Assembly: GCA_002449695.1 (NCBI GenBank)
Contig: DJXI01000083.1
Coordinates: 68,871-123,154, forward strand
Source of the DNA: Verrucomicrobia bacterium UBA7008
Lineage (GTDB): Bacteria; Verrucomicrobiota; Kiritimatiellia; RFP12; UBA1067
Length of the DNA stretch: 54,284 nucleotides
Direction: 5' to 3'
In this document: positions 9,237-17,786 of the stretch, one piece after another
How positions within the stretch are numbered: the first letter of the stretch is position 1
Layout of the letters: every line of letters begins with the position of its first letter
Notes under the pieces: model-generated
The model's input: the letters and a program-made list of their open reading frames with translations, nothing else
Databases searched by the model: none
Told to the model about the DNA's origin: nothing
Made by a program: the position numbers and the translations under genes

Positions 9237-10495
9237 AGGTGGCGTTGACAGGGGACGTGGCGCTCGATCTGATGGCGCCCTACTTCCGCGAGGCGGGCTT
9301 CGAGGTCTACGTCCCGGCCGGCTTCGGCACGTGGCGGCAGGAGCTGATCGACCCCGCGTCCGCGCTCCACCGCTTCCAGCCCGACCTCGTCTTCGACGTG
9401 ACCGCGCACGACGCGGCGCTCGCCGCCGAAGTGCCGGGCTTCTTCGACGAACGCCTGCGGCAGCTCGCGTCCATGCCGTATTCGCTCGACGGCATCCGCG
9501 CGCTCGTCGACGAATGTCGCTGGGCCGCGCGGCGTTCGCCGCGCAAGGTGCTGGCGGTGGATGCGGACAATACGCTCTGGCGCGGCATCCTCTCCGAAGA
9601 CGGCAAGGACGCGCTGGAGCCGTTCCGCGCTTTTCAGGAAGGGCTTCTGCAGCTGCGCGCCGACGGCGTGCTGCTCGTGCTCCTCTCCAAGAACGATCCC
9701 GTCTTCCCGTTCCTGCGCGCGGACATGCCGCTTCAGGACGGCGACTTCGCCTCGCTCCGGATCAACTGGGCGCCGAAGGCCGGCAACCTCGTCGAGGCGT
9801 GCCGCGACCTGAACCTCGGCGTCGAGTCGGTCGTCTTTCTCGACGACAATCCCTACGAGCGCGCGCAGATGGCCGTGCACCTGCCGGCGGTCGCCGTCGC
9901 GCCGTGGGACGGCGGCACGCCGGGCCCCGCGCTCCTGCGCCGCCTGAAGGAATATTTCTTCTTCGACGCGGGCCGGACGGCGGAAGACCGGCTGCGCGCG
10001 GCGAACTACGCGGCGGCCGCCGCCGCGACGGAACTGAGAAAACAGTACGCGTCGGTCGGCGACTATCTGGCGGACCTTGAGCTGAAGGTGCAGCCGGCGC
10101 GCGCGACGGAGGCGGACCTGGACCGCCTCGTGCAGATGGCGGGCAAGACGAACCAGTTCAACGCCACGACGATCCGCCGCGACCGCGGCAGTTTTGCCGC
10201 GCTCCTCGCCGACGCGACGAAGCGCGTCGACGTCTTCCGCACGTGGGACCGGTTCGGCGCGCAGGGGATCGTCTGCTACACGGTGGTCGACTGCGCGGCG
10301 CGGCGCATCACCGATTTCGTCATGAGCTGCCGCGCGATGGGGCGGACGCTGGAGCAGTTCGTCTATGCGTACATCACCGACGCGCTCGGCTGTGCGCCGC
10401 CGGTCGACTGCGTCGCGACGGCGAAGAACGCGCCCGTCCGCGCCTTCCTCGCGTCGGGGATGAAGGGGAAGAGCTACTATGCGCGTGTGGATTGA
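9233..10495 (+). CDS. FkbH-like HAD-superfamily protein
   Basis: 420 residues. The HAD nucleophile motif DADNTLWRG is at about 104-112, LLSKND follows as motif II, and the LDDNPYERAQM block characteristic of FkbH/HAD subfamily IIIC is near 203. The C-terminal half resembles the GNAT-like domain of FkbH proteins (AGKTNQFN near 303). Known members load glyceryl groups onto carrier proteins or act in surface polysaccharide and polyketide pathways. Its start overlaps the permease and its end overlaps the glycosyltransferase by 17 bases, so a cell-surface glycan role is plausible but not shown. Confidence 0.85.
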   Translation: MKVALTGDVALDLMAPYFREAGFEVYVPAGFGTWRQELIDPASALHRFQPDLVFDVTAHDAALAAEVPGFFDERLRQLASMPYSLDGIRALVDECRWAARRSPRKVLAVDADNTLWRGILSEDGKDALEPFRAFQEGLLQLRADGVLLVLLSKNDPVFPFLRADMPLQDGDFASLRINWAPKAGNLVEACRDLNLGVESVVFLDDNPYERAQMAVHLPAVAVAPWDGGTPGPALLRRLKEYFFFDAGRTAEDRLRAANYAAAAAATELRKQYASVGDYLADLELKVQPARATEADLDRLVQMAGKTNQFNATTIRRDRGSFAALLADATKRVDVFRTWDRFGAQGIVCYTVVDCAARRITDFVMSCRAMGRTLEQFVYAYITDALGCAPPVDCVATAKNAPVRAFLASGMKGKSYYARVD

Positions 10496-11768
10496 AAATC
10501 CGTTCGATGCGCTGCCGCCGGAGGGCGGGCGGCCGCTCCGCTTCTGGCTGATGGCGGCGGCGTTCGCGCGCGCCGGGCACGAGGTCATCTACTGGACGAG
10601 CGACTTCAACCATATCACGAAGCGGAAGCGGGTCTTCGTGCGCGCAGGGGAGGAGGACTCGCGCGGAGACGCGGAGGCGCGGAGGGAGGATGTGCCGTTC
10701 GCGGTCGAGCTGATCCCGACGAAGCCGTATGCAAAAAACGTGAGCCTCGCGCGCGTGCGGAGCCACCGCGCGTACGCGGCGGCATGGGAACGGCGCGCGC
10801 GCGCCGTGGCGGCGGCCGGCGGCGCGCCCGACGTGATCATCGTGTCGACGCCGCCGCTCGCGACCGGCGCGGTGGCGATCCGCCTCGCGCGGTCGTTCGG
10901 CGCGAAACTGGTCGTGGACGTGATGGACGACTGGCCGGGCACGTTCTACCGGCTCCTGCCGCGCGGCGCGCAGGGACTGGGGCGGCTCCTCTTCGCGCCG
11001 ATGCATCGCGCGGCGCGGCGACTCTACCGCGCGGCCGATCTGATCACGACCGTCGCTGCGCGCTATGAGGAACTTGTGCGCGCGTGCGGCGCGACCGCGC
11101 CCGTGAAGCGCTTCTATCACGGGATTCAGCTCGGGAGGCTGGAACGCTCGCGCGTGCGAGCTAATCTAGAACACTCGCTGACGCGAGCTAATCTAGACAA
11201 GCTAGATCTTCTCGAACAATCCAAGCGTCAAGCGACGGCGAACGTGCGGCTTGTCTATATCGGCAACCTCGGGCGCACGTACGATCTGGCGACGATCCTT
11301 GCGGCGATGGACGCGCTGCCGCCCGAGGTGACGCTCGACATCGCGGGCAACGGCGCGCAGTTCGCCGACCTGCAGCGATGCGCGAATGCGCGCATCCGCG
11401 TCCACGGCGTGCTGGACCGCCAATCGCTCGCGTCGCTTCTCGCGCGGTGCGACGTGGGGCTCGTGCCGATGGCGGAAGACAGCTGCGTCGGCATCCCGTA
11501 CAAGTTCGGCGACTACGCGGCGGCGGGGCTCGCGATCGCCTCGACGCTCGGCGGCGAAAGCGGCCGTCTGCTCGCCCGGTACGGCGCGGGCTTCGCGTAC
11601 CGCGGCGGCGACGCGGCGTCGCTGGCCGCGCTCGTGCGGCGGCTCCTCGCCGAACCGCCGACGCTCGCGCGCGCACAGGCGGCGGCGCGGCGGATGGCGG
11701 AGGACGAATTTGACGCGGACACGATCTACGCCGCCTACGTCGCGGCGGTGGAGGGCCTCGGACGATGA
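10479..11768 (+). CDS. Glycosyltransferase, family 4 type
   Basis: 429 residues with the GT-B layout: an N-terminal domain starting MRVWIENPFD with GGRPLRFWLMAAAFARAGHEV, and a C-terminal nucleotide-sugar domain with LVYIGNLGRTYDLATIL, then GLVPMAEDSCVGIPYKFGDYAAAGLAI containing the donor-binding glutamate region. It resembles WbuB/WcaI-like enzymes of O-antigen or capsule synthesis. Two stretches look inserted: a DSRGDAEARRED-type tract near residue 60 and a low-GC repeated segment near 225-245. It is translationally coupled to FkbH upstream and to tadA downstream (overlap ATGA). Confidence 0.85.
   Translation: MRVWIENPFDALPPEGGRPLRFWLMAAAFARAGHEVIYWTSDFNHITKRKRVFVRAGEEDSRGDAEARREDVPFAVELIPTKPYAKNVSLARVRSHRAYAAAWERRARAVAAAGGAPDVIIVSTPPLATGAVAIRLARSFGAKLVVDVMDDWPGTFYRLLPRGAQGLGRLLFAPMHRAARRLYRAADLITTVAARYEELVRACGATAPVKRFYHGIQLGRLERSRVRANLEHSLTRANLDKLDLLEQSKRQATANVRLVYIGNLGRTYDLATILAAMDALPPEVTLDIAGNGAQFADLQRCANARIRVHGVLDRQSLASLLARCDVGLVPMAEDSCVGIPYKFGDYAAAGLAIASTLGGESGRLLARYGAGFAYRGGDAASLAALVRRLLAEPPTLARAQAAARRMAEDEFDADTIYAAYVAAVEGLGR
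11156..11197 (+). repeat. Two copies of a 15-bp repeat inside the glycosyltransferase
   Basis: GCGAGCTAATCTAGA occurs at 11156-11170 and 11183-11197, followed by CTAGATC. The segment is AT-rich and rich in CTAG, unlike the GC-rich gene around it, yet keeps the frame (RANLEHSLTRANL). It looks like a small repeat element tolerated between the two GT-B domains. Confidence 0.6.
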
Positions 11769-12277
11769 ACGCGTTTGACGAACATTTCATGCGCATGGCG
11801 CTCCGCGAGGCCGAGAAGGCGGCGGCGGACGGCGAGGTGCCGACGGGCTGCGTGATCGTGGAGCCGGCCGTGATCGAGCCGGCGCACGACGGCCACCGCG
11901 CCGTCTACGACCCGAACCCGTCCGTGGCGCGCATCCTCGGGCGCGGGCACAACCAGACGGAAGGGCTGTCGGACGCGACGGCGCACGCGGAGATGCTGGC
12001 GCTCTCGGCGGCGTTCGCGGCGAAGGGGAACTGGCGGCTCGCGGGTGCGCGGCTCTACGTGACGAAGGAGCCGTGCCCGATGTGCGCGGGCGGCATCGTG
12101 CTCGCGCGGCTCGACACGGTTGTCTGGGGCGTGAGCGACCCGAAGCGCGGCGGCGGCACGACGTTCGGCATTTTCGACCATCCCGGCATCAACCACCATC
12201 CCGCGCTCGTCACGGGCGTGCTGGAGGCCGAATCGCGCGCGATTCTTCAGGAATTCTTCCGTTCGCGCCGCAAATAG
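11765..12277 (+). CDS. tadA: tRNA-specific adenosine deaminase
   Basis: 170 residues of the cytidine/deoxycytidylate deaminase fold. The zinc ligands and catalytic glutamate are seen in HAEM (near 74) and PCPMC (near 104-108). TadA converts A34 of tRNA-Arg(ACG) to inosine in the cytoplasm. The sequence after PCPMC (GIVLARLDTVVWGVSDPKRGG) fits TadA better than free-base deaminases. An insertion near residues 35-60 makes it slightly longer than usual. It ends in TAG (12275-12277), a second host gene that uses amber as stop. A T-tailed hairpin follows. Confidence 0.85.
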   Translation: MNAFDEHFMRMALREAEKAAADGEVPTGCVIVEPAVIEPAHDGHRAVYDPNPSVARILGRGHNQTEGLSDATAHAEMLALSAAFAAKGNWRLAGARLYVTKEPCPMCAGGIVLARLDTVVWGVSDPKRGGGTTFGIFDHPGINHHPALVTGVLEAESRAILQEFFRSRRK

Positions 12278-12289
12278 TTAGTTGCGGCT

Positions 12290-12347
12290 AAAAGAAATCT
12301 TAAGAAAATCTTAAGACAATCTTAAGATAAAATTAAGATTTCTTTTT
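12290..12347 (+). terminator. Rho-independent terminator after tadA
   Basis: AAAAGAAATCTTA (12290-12302) pairs with TAAGATTTCTTTT (12334-12346), running into T residues. The loop carries further copies of AATCTTAAG, so the same 9-mer occurs three times and alternative stems can form. Confidence 0.75.
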
Positions 12348-12355
12348 CCGTTTTT

Positions 12356-12364
12356 TGCCATACT
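12356..12364 (+). promoter_or_regulatory. Extended -10 promoter of comM
   Basis: TGC plus CATACT (12359-12364), followed by GTTCGCG, resembles the elements before rpmE and the gene at 6321. The comM start codon lies about 39 bases downstream. Confidence 0.45.
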
Positions 12365-12402
12365 GTTCGCGTCTTGCGGAACAAGACGGAAAGGACGGAC
12401 GG

Positions 12403-12651
12403 ATGGTGGCGAAATGCTATGGCGGCGCGGTGAACGGGGTCGAATCCCGGACGGTGGAGATCGAGGTCTTCTCTCGCGAAGGAACTAGTTCGTTCGCGAT
12501 AGTCGGCCTGCCGGATCAAGCGGTAAGAGAGGCAAAGGTATTTCAGATCACGTTGAAAACATTGCCGAAAACGAACATTGGAGTCTCCAATAAAGTATCC
12601 AATTCAAGTTCTCTACCGAGGTTTTACAGGGGGTTGCGCGGAACTGTATGA
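12403..12651 (+). pseudogene. comM: comM 5' fragment, cut by the prophage
   Basis: The N-terminus of a ComM/YifB magnesium-chelatase-like AAA+ helicase. Host sequence runs from ATG 12403 to GAGGTC at 12463-12468 (22 codons). Beyond that the frame stays open for 60 codons inside prophage DNA, first as a ComM-like stretch (SSFAIVGLPDQAVREAK) and then as unrelated sequence, stopping at TGA 12649-12651. The rest of the gene is at 51028-52512, so comM is disrupted in this lysogen. ComM drives branch migration during natural transformation in bacteria where it has been studied. SD-like GGAAAGGA precedes the ATG. Confidence 0.85.
12463..12500. other. attL (left attachment site)
   Basis: The left and right junctions share GAGGTC (12463-12468 and 51028-51033) and, at identical spacing, TCGTTCGCGAT (12490-12500 and 51055-51065); the 21 bases between differ. 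Crossover at GAGGTC is favoured because the host side then keeps GC-rich codons throughout; crossover in the 11-bp block is the alternative. Both restore an uninterrupted comM frame on excision. Confidence 0.7.
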
Positions 12652-12663
12652 TTTAGCCCCAAA

Positions 12664-12710
12664 CGACTGTATCTAACCGTATCTTAGCCGAAAGAGTATC
12701 AGAAGATACA
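12664..12710. promoter_or_regulatory. Candidate integrase arm-type sites, left arm
   Basis: CGACTGTATCT at 12664-12674, CCGTATCTTA just after it, and the inverse form AGAAGATACA at 12701-12710 form a cluster of similar sites. The same CGACTGTATCTT is found in the right arm at 50869-50880, as expected for arm-binding sites of a lambda-type integrase. Confidence 0.4.
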
Positions 12711-12812
12711 TTCCCAAATTTTCCTCCTATACAAAGGCGCGACAAATATCGTACAATATGGAAGATGAGAAAAACCGTCAACCTACAATAGCGAAACAGA
12801 AAGGATGGAAAG

Positions 12813-14000
12813 ATGAGTACAGACACACAAACACCCAAGCCACGGCGTTACCGCCCACGGGGAGCCGGAACACTGGTGAAGGAAAAGTCAGGGTTGTTCA
12901 TAGCGAAGTGGGCGTATCAAGGTAAGATGATGAGCCGTACCACACAGTGCTATGAACAGGAAAAGAACGGACGTGAGAAGGCACTAAAGAAGCTGGACGA
13001 GTTCGTAAGGCCGTATCTGGAGTCCTCCAAGATCGGTGTGATAGAGAACCTTGCCGCACGGGTGAGGACAATAAAGGCCGAGGGAGAAACGTTGGAGGCA
13101 CTGGAGGAAGAACAACGCCGGATCAAGTTGGCTGACCTGTACGACGCCTTCTTCGACAACGTGAACGCCGGAACCGTTACGGAGTCAACTAAGGGAATTT
13201 ACAGGGCTACGATAAACCGCTTCCAGAGGTGGATGGATGAACACTACAAACGGGTGATATTCATAGACGAGGTGACGTACCCAATGGCGTCGGAGTTTTT
13301 GACAGCCACCTTCAAGGAGCTTTCGGTCAACACGTATAACGCTCGTCTGGGTCTTATGACTCATATGTTCAATATACTCATTTCCAAGAACAACGTATGG
13401 ACGAAGTTCAGGCGTCACCAGAACACGACGAAGTTCCCCAGACGTGCCTTGACCAAGGATGAGTTGAAGAAGTTGCTGGTGTACGCTGAGGGTCTGCCGT
13501 TTGACCGTCGTATGCTGATCTACATTGGCATATACACAGGTATGAGGTTGAGCGACTGTTGTTTGCTGGAGTGGAAGGACGTACACATGGACAGGGGCTA
13601 TATCACACGTCTGCCCCTAAAGACCAAGAGACACAACAGGCCGCTGTTCGTACCCATACACCCGACGCTCCGTAAAGTGTTGGAGGAAGCCTATGCAAGA
13701 CACTCCCATCACGACGGGTACGTGTCTGAGTGGAACGCCAGTTCGTACTTGAAGAACCACATTGGAGAGGTTGTGGCAGACGTGTTTGTACAGTGTGGTA
13801 TCAAGTCCTCTAACGATGACTACTTCGGGTTCCACCTGCTCCGTCATACATTTGTGTCCATCTGCGCCAACTCAGGCGTTCCCTTGGCTGTGGTGAGAAA
13901 CATAATAGGACACAGTTCCGAAGACGTTACGGCACACTACTACCACATGGATCAGGCAGTTTGTATGGAGGCGGTAATGAAACTCTGTGTGAGTCCGTAA
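12813..14000 (+). CDS. Tyrosine-family integrase
   Basis: 395 residues. An N-terminal arm-binding region is followed by a SAM-like core-binding domain (about 105-200) and the catalytic domain. Catalytic residues visible: R245 in GMRLSD, HxxRH at 341-345, the GHSS histidine near 368 and the nucleophile Tyr at 376 or 377 in AHYYHMD. It should catalyse recombination between attP and the comM attB and lies next to attL, as is usual. The ATG at 12813 follows AAGGA. Followed by a strong terminator. Confidence 0.95.
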   Translation: MSTDTQTPKPRRYRPRGAGTLVKEKSGLFIAKWAYQGKMMSRTTQCYEQEKNGREKALKKLDEFVRPYLESSKIGVIENLAARVRTIKAEGETLEALEEEQRRIKLADLYDAFFDNVNAGTVTESTKGIYRATINRFQRWMDEHYKRVIFIDEVTYPMASEFLTATFKELSVNTYNARLGLMTHMFNILISKNNVWTKFRRHQNTTKFPRRALTKDELKKLLVYAEGLPFDRRMLIYIGIYTGMRLSDCCLLEWKDVHMDRGYITRLPLKTKRHNRPLFVPIHPTLRKVLEEAYARHSHHDGYVSEWNASSYLKNHIGEVVADVFVQCGIKSSNDDYFGFHLLRHTFVSICANSGVPLAVVRNIIGHSSEDVTAHYYHMDQAVCMEAVMKLCVSP

Positions 14001-14050
14001 TGCCCTAAAGCCGTAACCAGTTTTTCGGTTCTTTCAACCCTTTCGTTCGA

Positions 14051-14084
14051 CCCGTGGAAGAGACATCCACGGGTTCTTTTTTTG
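14051..14084 (+). terminator. Rho-independent terminator after the integrase
   Basis: CCCGTGGA (14051-14058) pairs with TCCACGGG (14066-14073) around a 7-base loop and is followed by TTCTTTTTTT. Confidence 0.9.
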
Positions 14085-14267
14085 ATTTTAAGATTTCGCC
14101 GACTTCAAAAATGTTCACTTATTGCCGAGAACGGTTCTGAGGTCGGGAACATTTCGGAGCTGAAAAATTTTTTTAAGATTTTTCCTTGTTTCTTTCCGCG
14201 AGACTGTCCTACAATTTTGTGTCATAAGAGAGGTAATTTATTCAAAAACAACTCAAAAGAAGGAGAT

Positions 14268-14516
14268 ATGAAAATGACAGTCAGCGAGCTAAAAGAGTTC
14301 CTTGAAGACCTTGACGACGGAATGGAGGTCAAACTGGCCCTCCAGCCGAACTACCCGATGAGGGGAGCCATTCGGAACCTGTGTGTTCAACACGCAAGCA
14401 ACGACGAGGATGAAGTCCTGTGGATTGCCTGTTCCGACAACCTTGGATATGACGTGCCGCATGACGCTTGGGACGAGACGGAAATCTTCCCAGACTCCGA
14501 CGAGGACGAAGACTAA
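14268..14516 (+). CDS. Small acidic phage protein
   Basis: 82 residues beginning MKMTVSELKEFLEDLDD, very acidic at the C-terminus. AAGGAGA eight bases upstream fixes the ATG at 14268. The opening 'VSEL...L..LDDG.EV.LA.QPNYP' pattern is common in small early phage proteins of unknown role. It opens a run of co-directional small genes reaching 17786. Ends in TAA. Confidence 0.75.
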   Translation: MKMTVSELKEFLEDLDDGMEVKLALQPNYPMRGAIRNLCVQHASNDEDEVLWIACSDNLGYDVPHDAWDETEIFPDSDEDED

Positions 14517-14596
14517 CGATTTTGGACGTTACCTGTAACTCAGGGGCGTCTGGAAAACCAAACAACACAAACAACACAACAGAAAGGAAAACCAAG

Positions 14597-14938
14597 ATGA
14601 AGACAGAAACCAAGACCAACGCCACCAACGCCACGGCCCTCAAGACCACGGCTCCCAAGACCGGGACGGGTACTGCTGGAACGACTGGAACGGCTGGTAC
14701 GACCACAAACACGACCACGACCCAGAAGAAGCCGTACACGCGAAACACGCGCCTGTACTTCCTCTACTGCCCGGGCAAGGGTTTTATGTTGAAGAACCCC
14801 AAAGGTGCGCCCACGTTCGGCGTAGACGGGGAACTGGTGCGTTATACGGACATCCGGCAGGCCAAGTTCGCAAGGGACTTCTTTGTTGACACTGTGCGGC
14901 TGGTTGACACCCTCGACGTATTGACCAAGGCTAACTGA
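14597..14938 (+). CDS. Thr-rich small protein of unknown function
   Basis: 113 residues. The first 45 are low-complexity Thr/Lys/Ala/Asn (TGTAGTTGTAGTTTN), probably disordered. The C-terminal 65 (RLYFLYCPGKGFMLKNP, then FARDFFVDTVRLVDTL) look like a small globular domain. AGAAAGGAAAACC upstream supports the ATG. Ends in TGA. No family recognised. Confidence 0.65.
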   Translation: MKTETKTNATNATALKTTAPKTGTGTAGTTGTAGTTTNTTTTQKKPYTRNTRLYFLYCPGKGFMLKNPKGAPTFGVDGELVRYTDIRQAKFARDFFVDTVRLVDTLDVLTKAN

Positions 14939-14960
14939 GGGACAGAAGGAGGTAAACGTT

Positions 14961-15176
14961 ATGACACGCGAAGAGGCTATGTCAATGCCAAAGGCCAAAC
15001 TGCTGTCCATCATCAAGGAGGACTACACGGCCCACTTCCCCATGCTTGAACGTGTGGAACTGGTGTACAGTTCTGGCGAACGTTCCGCTGTCGGAAACCC
15101 TGAGTGCCTTGGAGTGGTCAAGAAGGCCCTCCTTGGAGAGCTTGACCGTCAACTGGCAGAGGTGGAGGGCAAGTAG
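14961..15176 (+). CDS. Small hypothetical protein ending in TAG
   Basis: 71 residues starting MTREEAMSMPKAKLL, with GGAGGT nine bases upstream. The stop is TAG (15174-15176), two bases before the next ATG. Read-through would add 15 residues overlapping the next gene before TGA, so here TAG looks like a genuine stop, unlike in the late genes. Function unknown. Confidence 0.7.
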   Translation: MTREEAMSMPKAKLLSIIKEDYTAHFPMLERVELVYSSGERSAVGNPECLGVVKKALLGELDRQLAEVEGK

Positions 15177-15178
15177 AC

Positions 15179-15475
15179 ATGGCGCGGGAAGATGAACGAG
15201 TCTCAACCACGTTCATGATGGACTTCGCCATCGCGGACAGGTTTGGTGTCAAAGGCGTCAAGGACACGTACAAGAGGGCCTTCGACGGCTGGAAGGGAAA
15301 CTACAAATACTTCACGGAGCTGGTGATGGTGCTGAACCACCGTTGCTGGATGTGGAACGAGAAGGACAACACCCTGATGGAGCTGTACCGAGACCTGTAC
15401 TATAAGGCACGTGACTACGCACTCGACAACTTCAAGGGAGAGGAACTAAAGTTCTTCTTGGAGGTGACGGACTGA
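15179..15475 (+). CDS. Small phage protein of unknown function
   Basis: 98 residues, rich in aromatics: FMMDFAIADRFG, DTYKRAF, YFTELVMVLNHRCW. The pattern resembles small proteins widespread in gut phages without assigned function. Its stop overlaps the next start (TGATG), indicating translational coupling. Confidence 0.7.
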   Translation: MAREDERVSTTFMMDFAIADRFGVKGVKDTYKRAFDGWKGNYKYFTELVMVLNHRCWMWNEKDNTLMELYRDLYYKARDYALDNFKGEELKFFLEVTD

Positions 15476-15642
15476 TGCGGGAGTTCACAACAATGTTTCT
15501 GCAACTGGTTGACGCCGGACGCCTTAACGCCCGTGAGGTGCTGGGGAACGTGGTCGCCAACTATATGTCAGAGGATGACGTGAAGGACTTTTGTATTCGT
15601 GAGTACGAGGGGTACTTTCCCACGGACGAAGACAATGAGTAA
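15475..15642 (+). CDS. Very small coupled phage protein
   Basis: 55 residues (MREFTTMFLQLVDAGRL...), ATG overlapping the TGA of the gene before. Acidic C-terminus (FPTDEDNE) and TAA stop. Its size, coupling and co-direction argue that it is real; function unknown. Confidence 0.6.
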   Translation: MREFTTMFLQLVDAGRLNAREVLGNVVANYMSEDDVKDFCIREYEGYFPTDEDNE

Positions 15643-15827
15643 CGGAGTAACAGGCTAACAGGTTTGTTGCAACAATGGCGGAGACCATAATGGGGCGGAT
15701 GAAGACATACGGCAACGTTCACAGCAAAGTGAAGCACCTTTCCCCCAATACCTCCCGACTGACCCCCGTAAGGGGTCTTATTTGTTTAACCCACACAACC
15801 CAAACAACCCACACACAGGAGAAAACT

Positions 15828-15986
15828 ATGTCAGTGATCGAAATGCAGACGATGACAGTTATTGTCCACAACCTTCCGCGAATAGCCAACGCCCTTGAAC
15901 GGATAGCGAAGGCTCTGGAGAAGAACCAGCCGGAGAACAAGAAAACAGCCGACACCAACGGGGAACAGGGGGACGCCAATGAGTAA
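15828..15986 (+). CDS. Small protein with a predicted helix
   Basis: 52 residues, MSVIEMQTMTVIVHNLPRIA then a repetitive ALERIAKALEKNQPENKK helix. AGGAGAAAA directly upstream fixes the ATG at 15828 rather than any earlier start. Ends in TAA inside the ATGAGTAA overlap with the next gene. Confidence 0.6.
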   Translation: MSVIEMQTMTVIVHNLPRIANALERIAKALEKNQPENKKTADTNGEQGDANE

Positions 15987-16410
15987 GCCAATTCCCACTT
16001 CCCTACACAAGAAGAACAGGTACGCGCCGACCTACGATGACAGGCGTTGCGAGCATACCGTCAATGGGGTCATAGAGCGGTTTGACGTTGAGTGCGGCAC
16101 GAAGCGTTGTCGGGAGTGGTTTGAAGCTTCCTTCTTCTCTGTCTTCGGGGCCAACGTTAGCCAGAACGAGTGCCGCTGTTTCATACATGGTACACCCCAA
16201 ACCCTGCTCGTCGGGGATGACATTCATACATGGACTTGTCTAAGGTGCGAACCCAGAAGGAACGGTGCCTTGATGGTCAAGGGCGTGTTGGTGGATGTCT
16301 GTAAGGGGCCGAACGGGTACTTTCTGCCCGACGCCAAGGTGGATGACGGACGGGCAGAGGGTGACGTCTCAGGCTACGTGGACGGAACCGAGCTACTGGT
16401 CAACAACTAA
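15979..16410 (+). CDS. Cys-rich hypothetical protein
   Basis: 143 residues. Cysteines at CEHTVNG, ECGTKRCREWF, NECRCF and TCLRCEP could make a small zinc-binding site. Overlaps the previous gene by eight bases and ends in TAA. It shares the pattern '.C.TK.C..WF...F' with the next gene (CDLVSAGDVSNWFKDSF), so the two may be distant relatives. Confidence 0.6.
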   Translation: MSKPIPTSLHKKNRYAPTYDDRRCEHTVNGVIERFDVECGTKRCREWFEASFFSVFGANVSQNECRCFIHGTPQTLLVGDDIHTWTCLRCEPRRNGALMVKGVLVDVCKGPNGYFLPDAKVDDGRAEGDVSGYVDGTELLVNN

Positions 16411-16434
16411 CGTAATCAACAAGGAGGAAATCAA

Positions 16435-16827
16435 ATGAAAGAGGCGATCCTGAACAACATATACGGTCACCTGTACCGTACATACGACAGGCTGCATGAG
16501 AAGGTTGACACTGACGGAAGCACTATATGGGTTGACATTGGTGGGAAGACATACGCTGTCACCGTAGCGGAGTGTGAGAAGGAGGTGGACACCAGACAGT
16601 TCAGTTGCACCTATACGGAGAACAACGTCTGTATTGAATGTGATCTGGTTTCTGCGGGTGACGTCTCCAACTGGTTCAAGGATTCGTTCCGACACCATAC
16701 AGGGAAAGAGCCTACGGAGAGTGAGGTCGGTTCGTTCCAGTTGGGAATACCCGTGATCGTCACCCTTGGGAACCTGTGCTGTGAATGGTGCGGCAGGTAC
16801 GCCAAGGAAGGAGGAGCCAATGTTTAG
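16435..16827 (+). CDS. Hypothetical protein ending in TAG
   Basis: 130 residues beginning MKEAILNNIYGHLYRTYDRL, with AAGGAGGAAA just upstream. Contains CCEWCGRY near the C-terminus. The stop is TAG (16825-16827) and the next in-frame triplets are GGC TGA, so amber read-through would add only two residues. Overlaps the start of the next gene at 16820. Confidence 0.65.
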   Translation: MKEAILNNIYGHLYRTYDRLHEKVDTDGSTIWVDIGGKTYAVTVAECEKEVDTRQFSCTYTENNVCIECDLVSAGDVSNWFKDSFRHHTGKEPTESEVGSFQLGIPVIVTLGNLCCEWCGRYAKEGGANV

Positions 16828-17494
16828 GGCTGAGTATTCCATTGAAGGCGACGGCGGAGCTGAAACCACGGAAACCACGTACAGGGAGTTCGGTGACAAG
16901 GACGAAGCTCTGGACTGGCTGGTTGGCAAGTTGTTCAACGAGCTTGGAGACGGCGACGGTGAGAACGGGGGACGGGGAAGCCTCAGAAACTGTGAGAACG
17001 ACATTCGAGCGGTATTGGGAGACTTCAGGCCGTACTTCTACGCTGATACCGTCTGGCGGCTGTACGGACTAAGGCTAGCGAACGTCCATCCCGTCTTTAT
17101 GGGTCTTCCCCGTAACCGCTACGACTACGAGGGGGGAATGGTTTTGTACGCGACGAGGGCGGAGGTCTTCTACAGGGTTGTGTTCGGAACGGGGGACAAC
17201 CTGTTGGCGGAGGATCGGAGAGAGGGTTACGACGACTACCTGATGCTTGACTCCTACGGGCTGATGTCCGGCGTACCTGTTTCAAGTGTCTTTGACCAGT
17301 TTAGGGCAGGGGTTGAGATCGAGGATGTTGAGGGGCTTGTCGAGCTTGACGGTTCCCAGATGTTGGTGCGGCGGGGCGAGTACGGGACAGGTGACATTCG
17401 GGCCTACTTGGAAAACGCGCTGGACATGATCGGGTACTCGGCCCAGAACCGGGACGAACTGTACTGCGACCTACTTTACGTGACGGAGGTGTGA
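16820..17494 (+). CDS. Hypothetical acidic protein
   Basis: 224 residues beginning MFRAEYSIEGDGGAETT. The N-terminal 50 residues resemble a small alpha/beta domain; the remainder is acidic with several Tyr and Trp. GGAGCC upstream gives a start coupled to the previous gene. Ends in TGA. No family recognised. Confidence 0.65.
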   Translation: MFRAEYSIEGDGGAETTETTYREFGDKDEALDWLVGKLFNELGDGDGENGGRGSLRNCENDIRAVLGDFRPYFYADTVWRLYGLRLANVHPVFMGLPRNRYDYEGGMVLYATRAEVFYRVVFGTGDNLLAEDRREGYDDYLMLDSYGLMSGVPVSSVFDQFRAGVEIEDVEGLVELDGSQMLVRRGEYGTGDIRAYLENALDMIGYSAQNRDELYCDLLYVTEV

Positions 17495-17495
17495 C

Positions 17496-17786
17496 ATGAG
17501 AAAAGGCAACATTGTAAAGCGGATTCCAAGTGCCTGTGGATTAACCCTGCCTACGGTCATTCCTTGGGAGTGGGGTGAGTTGCACCTTGTGGGGAAGCAG
17601 AAGGACGATATGCGCTATTACCTGTACAGGCGCGAGGCGGTTCAAGGCAAATGGTGTGTGTTGCGTCTTGTGGACAAAAAGGTTATCTGCACCTGTCAGA
17701 CGCTTCACGGAGGCTACGAAGTCTGCGCTGAGCTGAACGCTCTTGCAAGTGGCCTGATGGGGAGTGTGTGTCACAAAACAATTTGA
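17496..17786 (+). CDS. Hypothetical protein, last of the left small-gene run
   Basis: 96 residues, MRKGNIVKRIPSACGLTLP, with one possible beta-rich domain (RYYLYRREAVQGKWCVLRLVDKK). It starts two bases after the previous stop. Its TGA overlaps the promoter of the methyltransferase. Confidence 0.6.
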   Translation: MRKGNIVKRIPSACGLTLPTVIPWEWGELHLVGKQKDDMRYYLYRREAVQGKWCVLRLVDKKVICTCQTLHGGYEVCAELNALASGLMGSVCHKTI

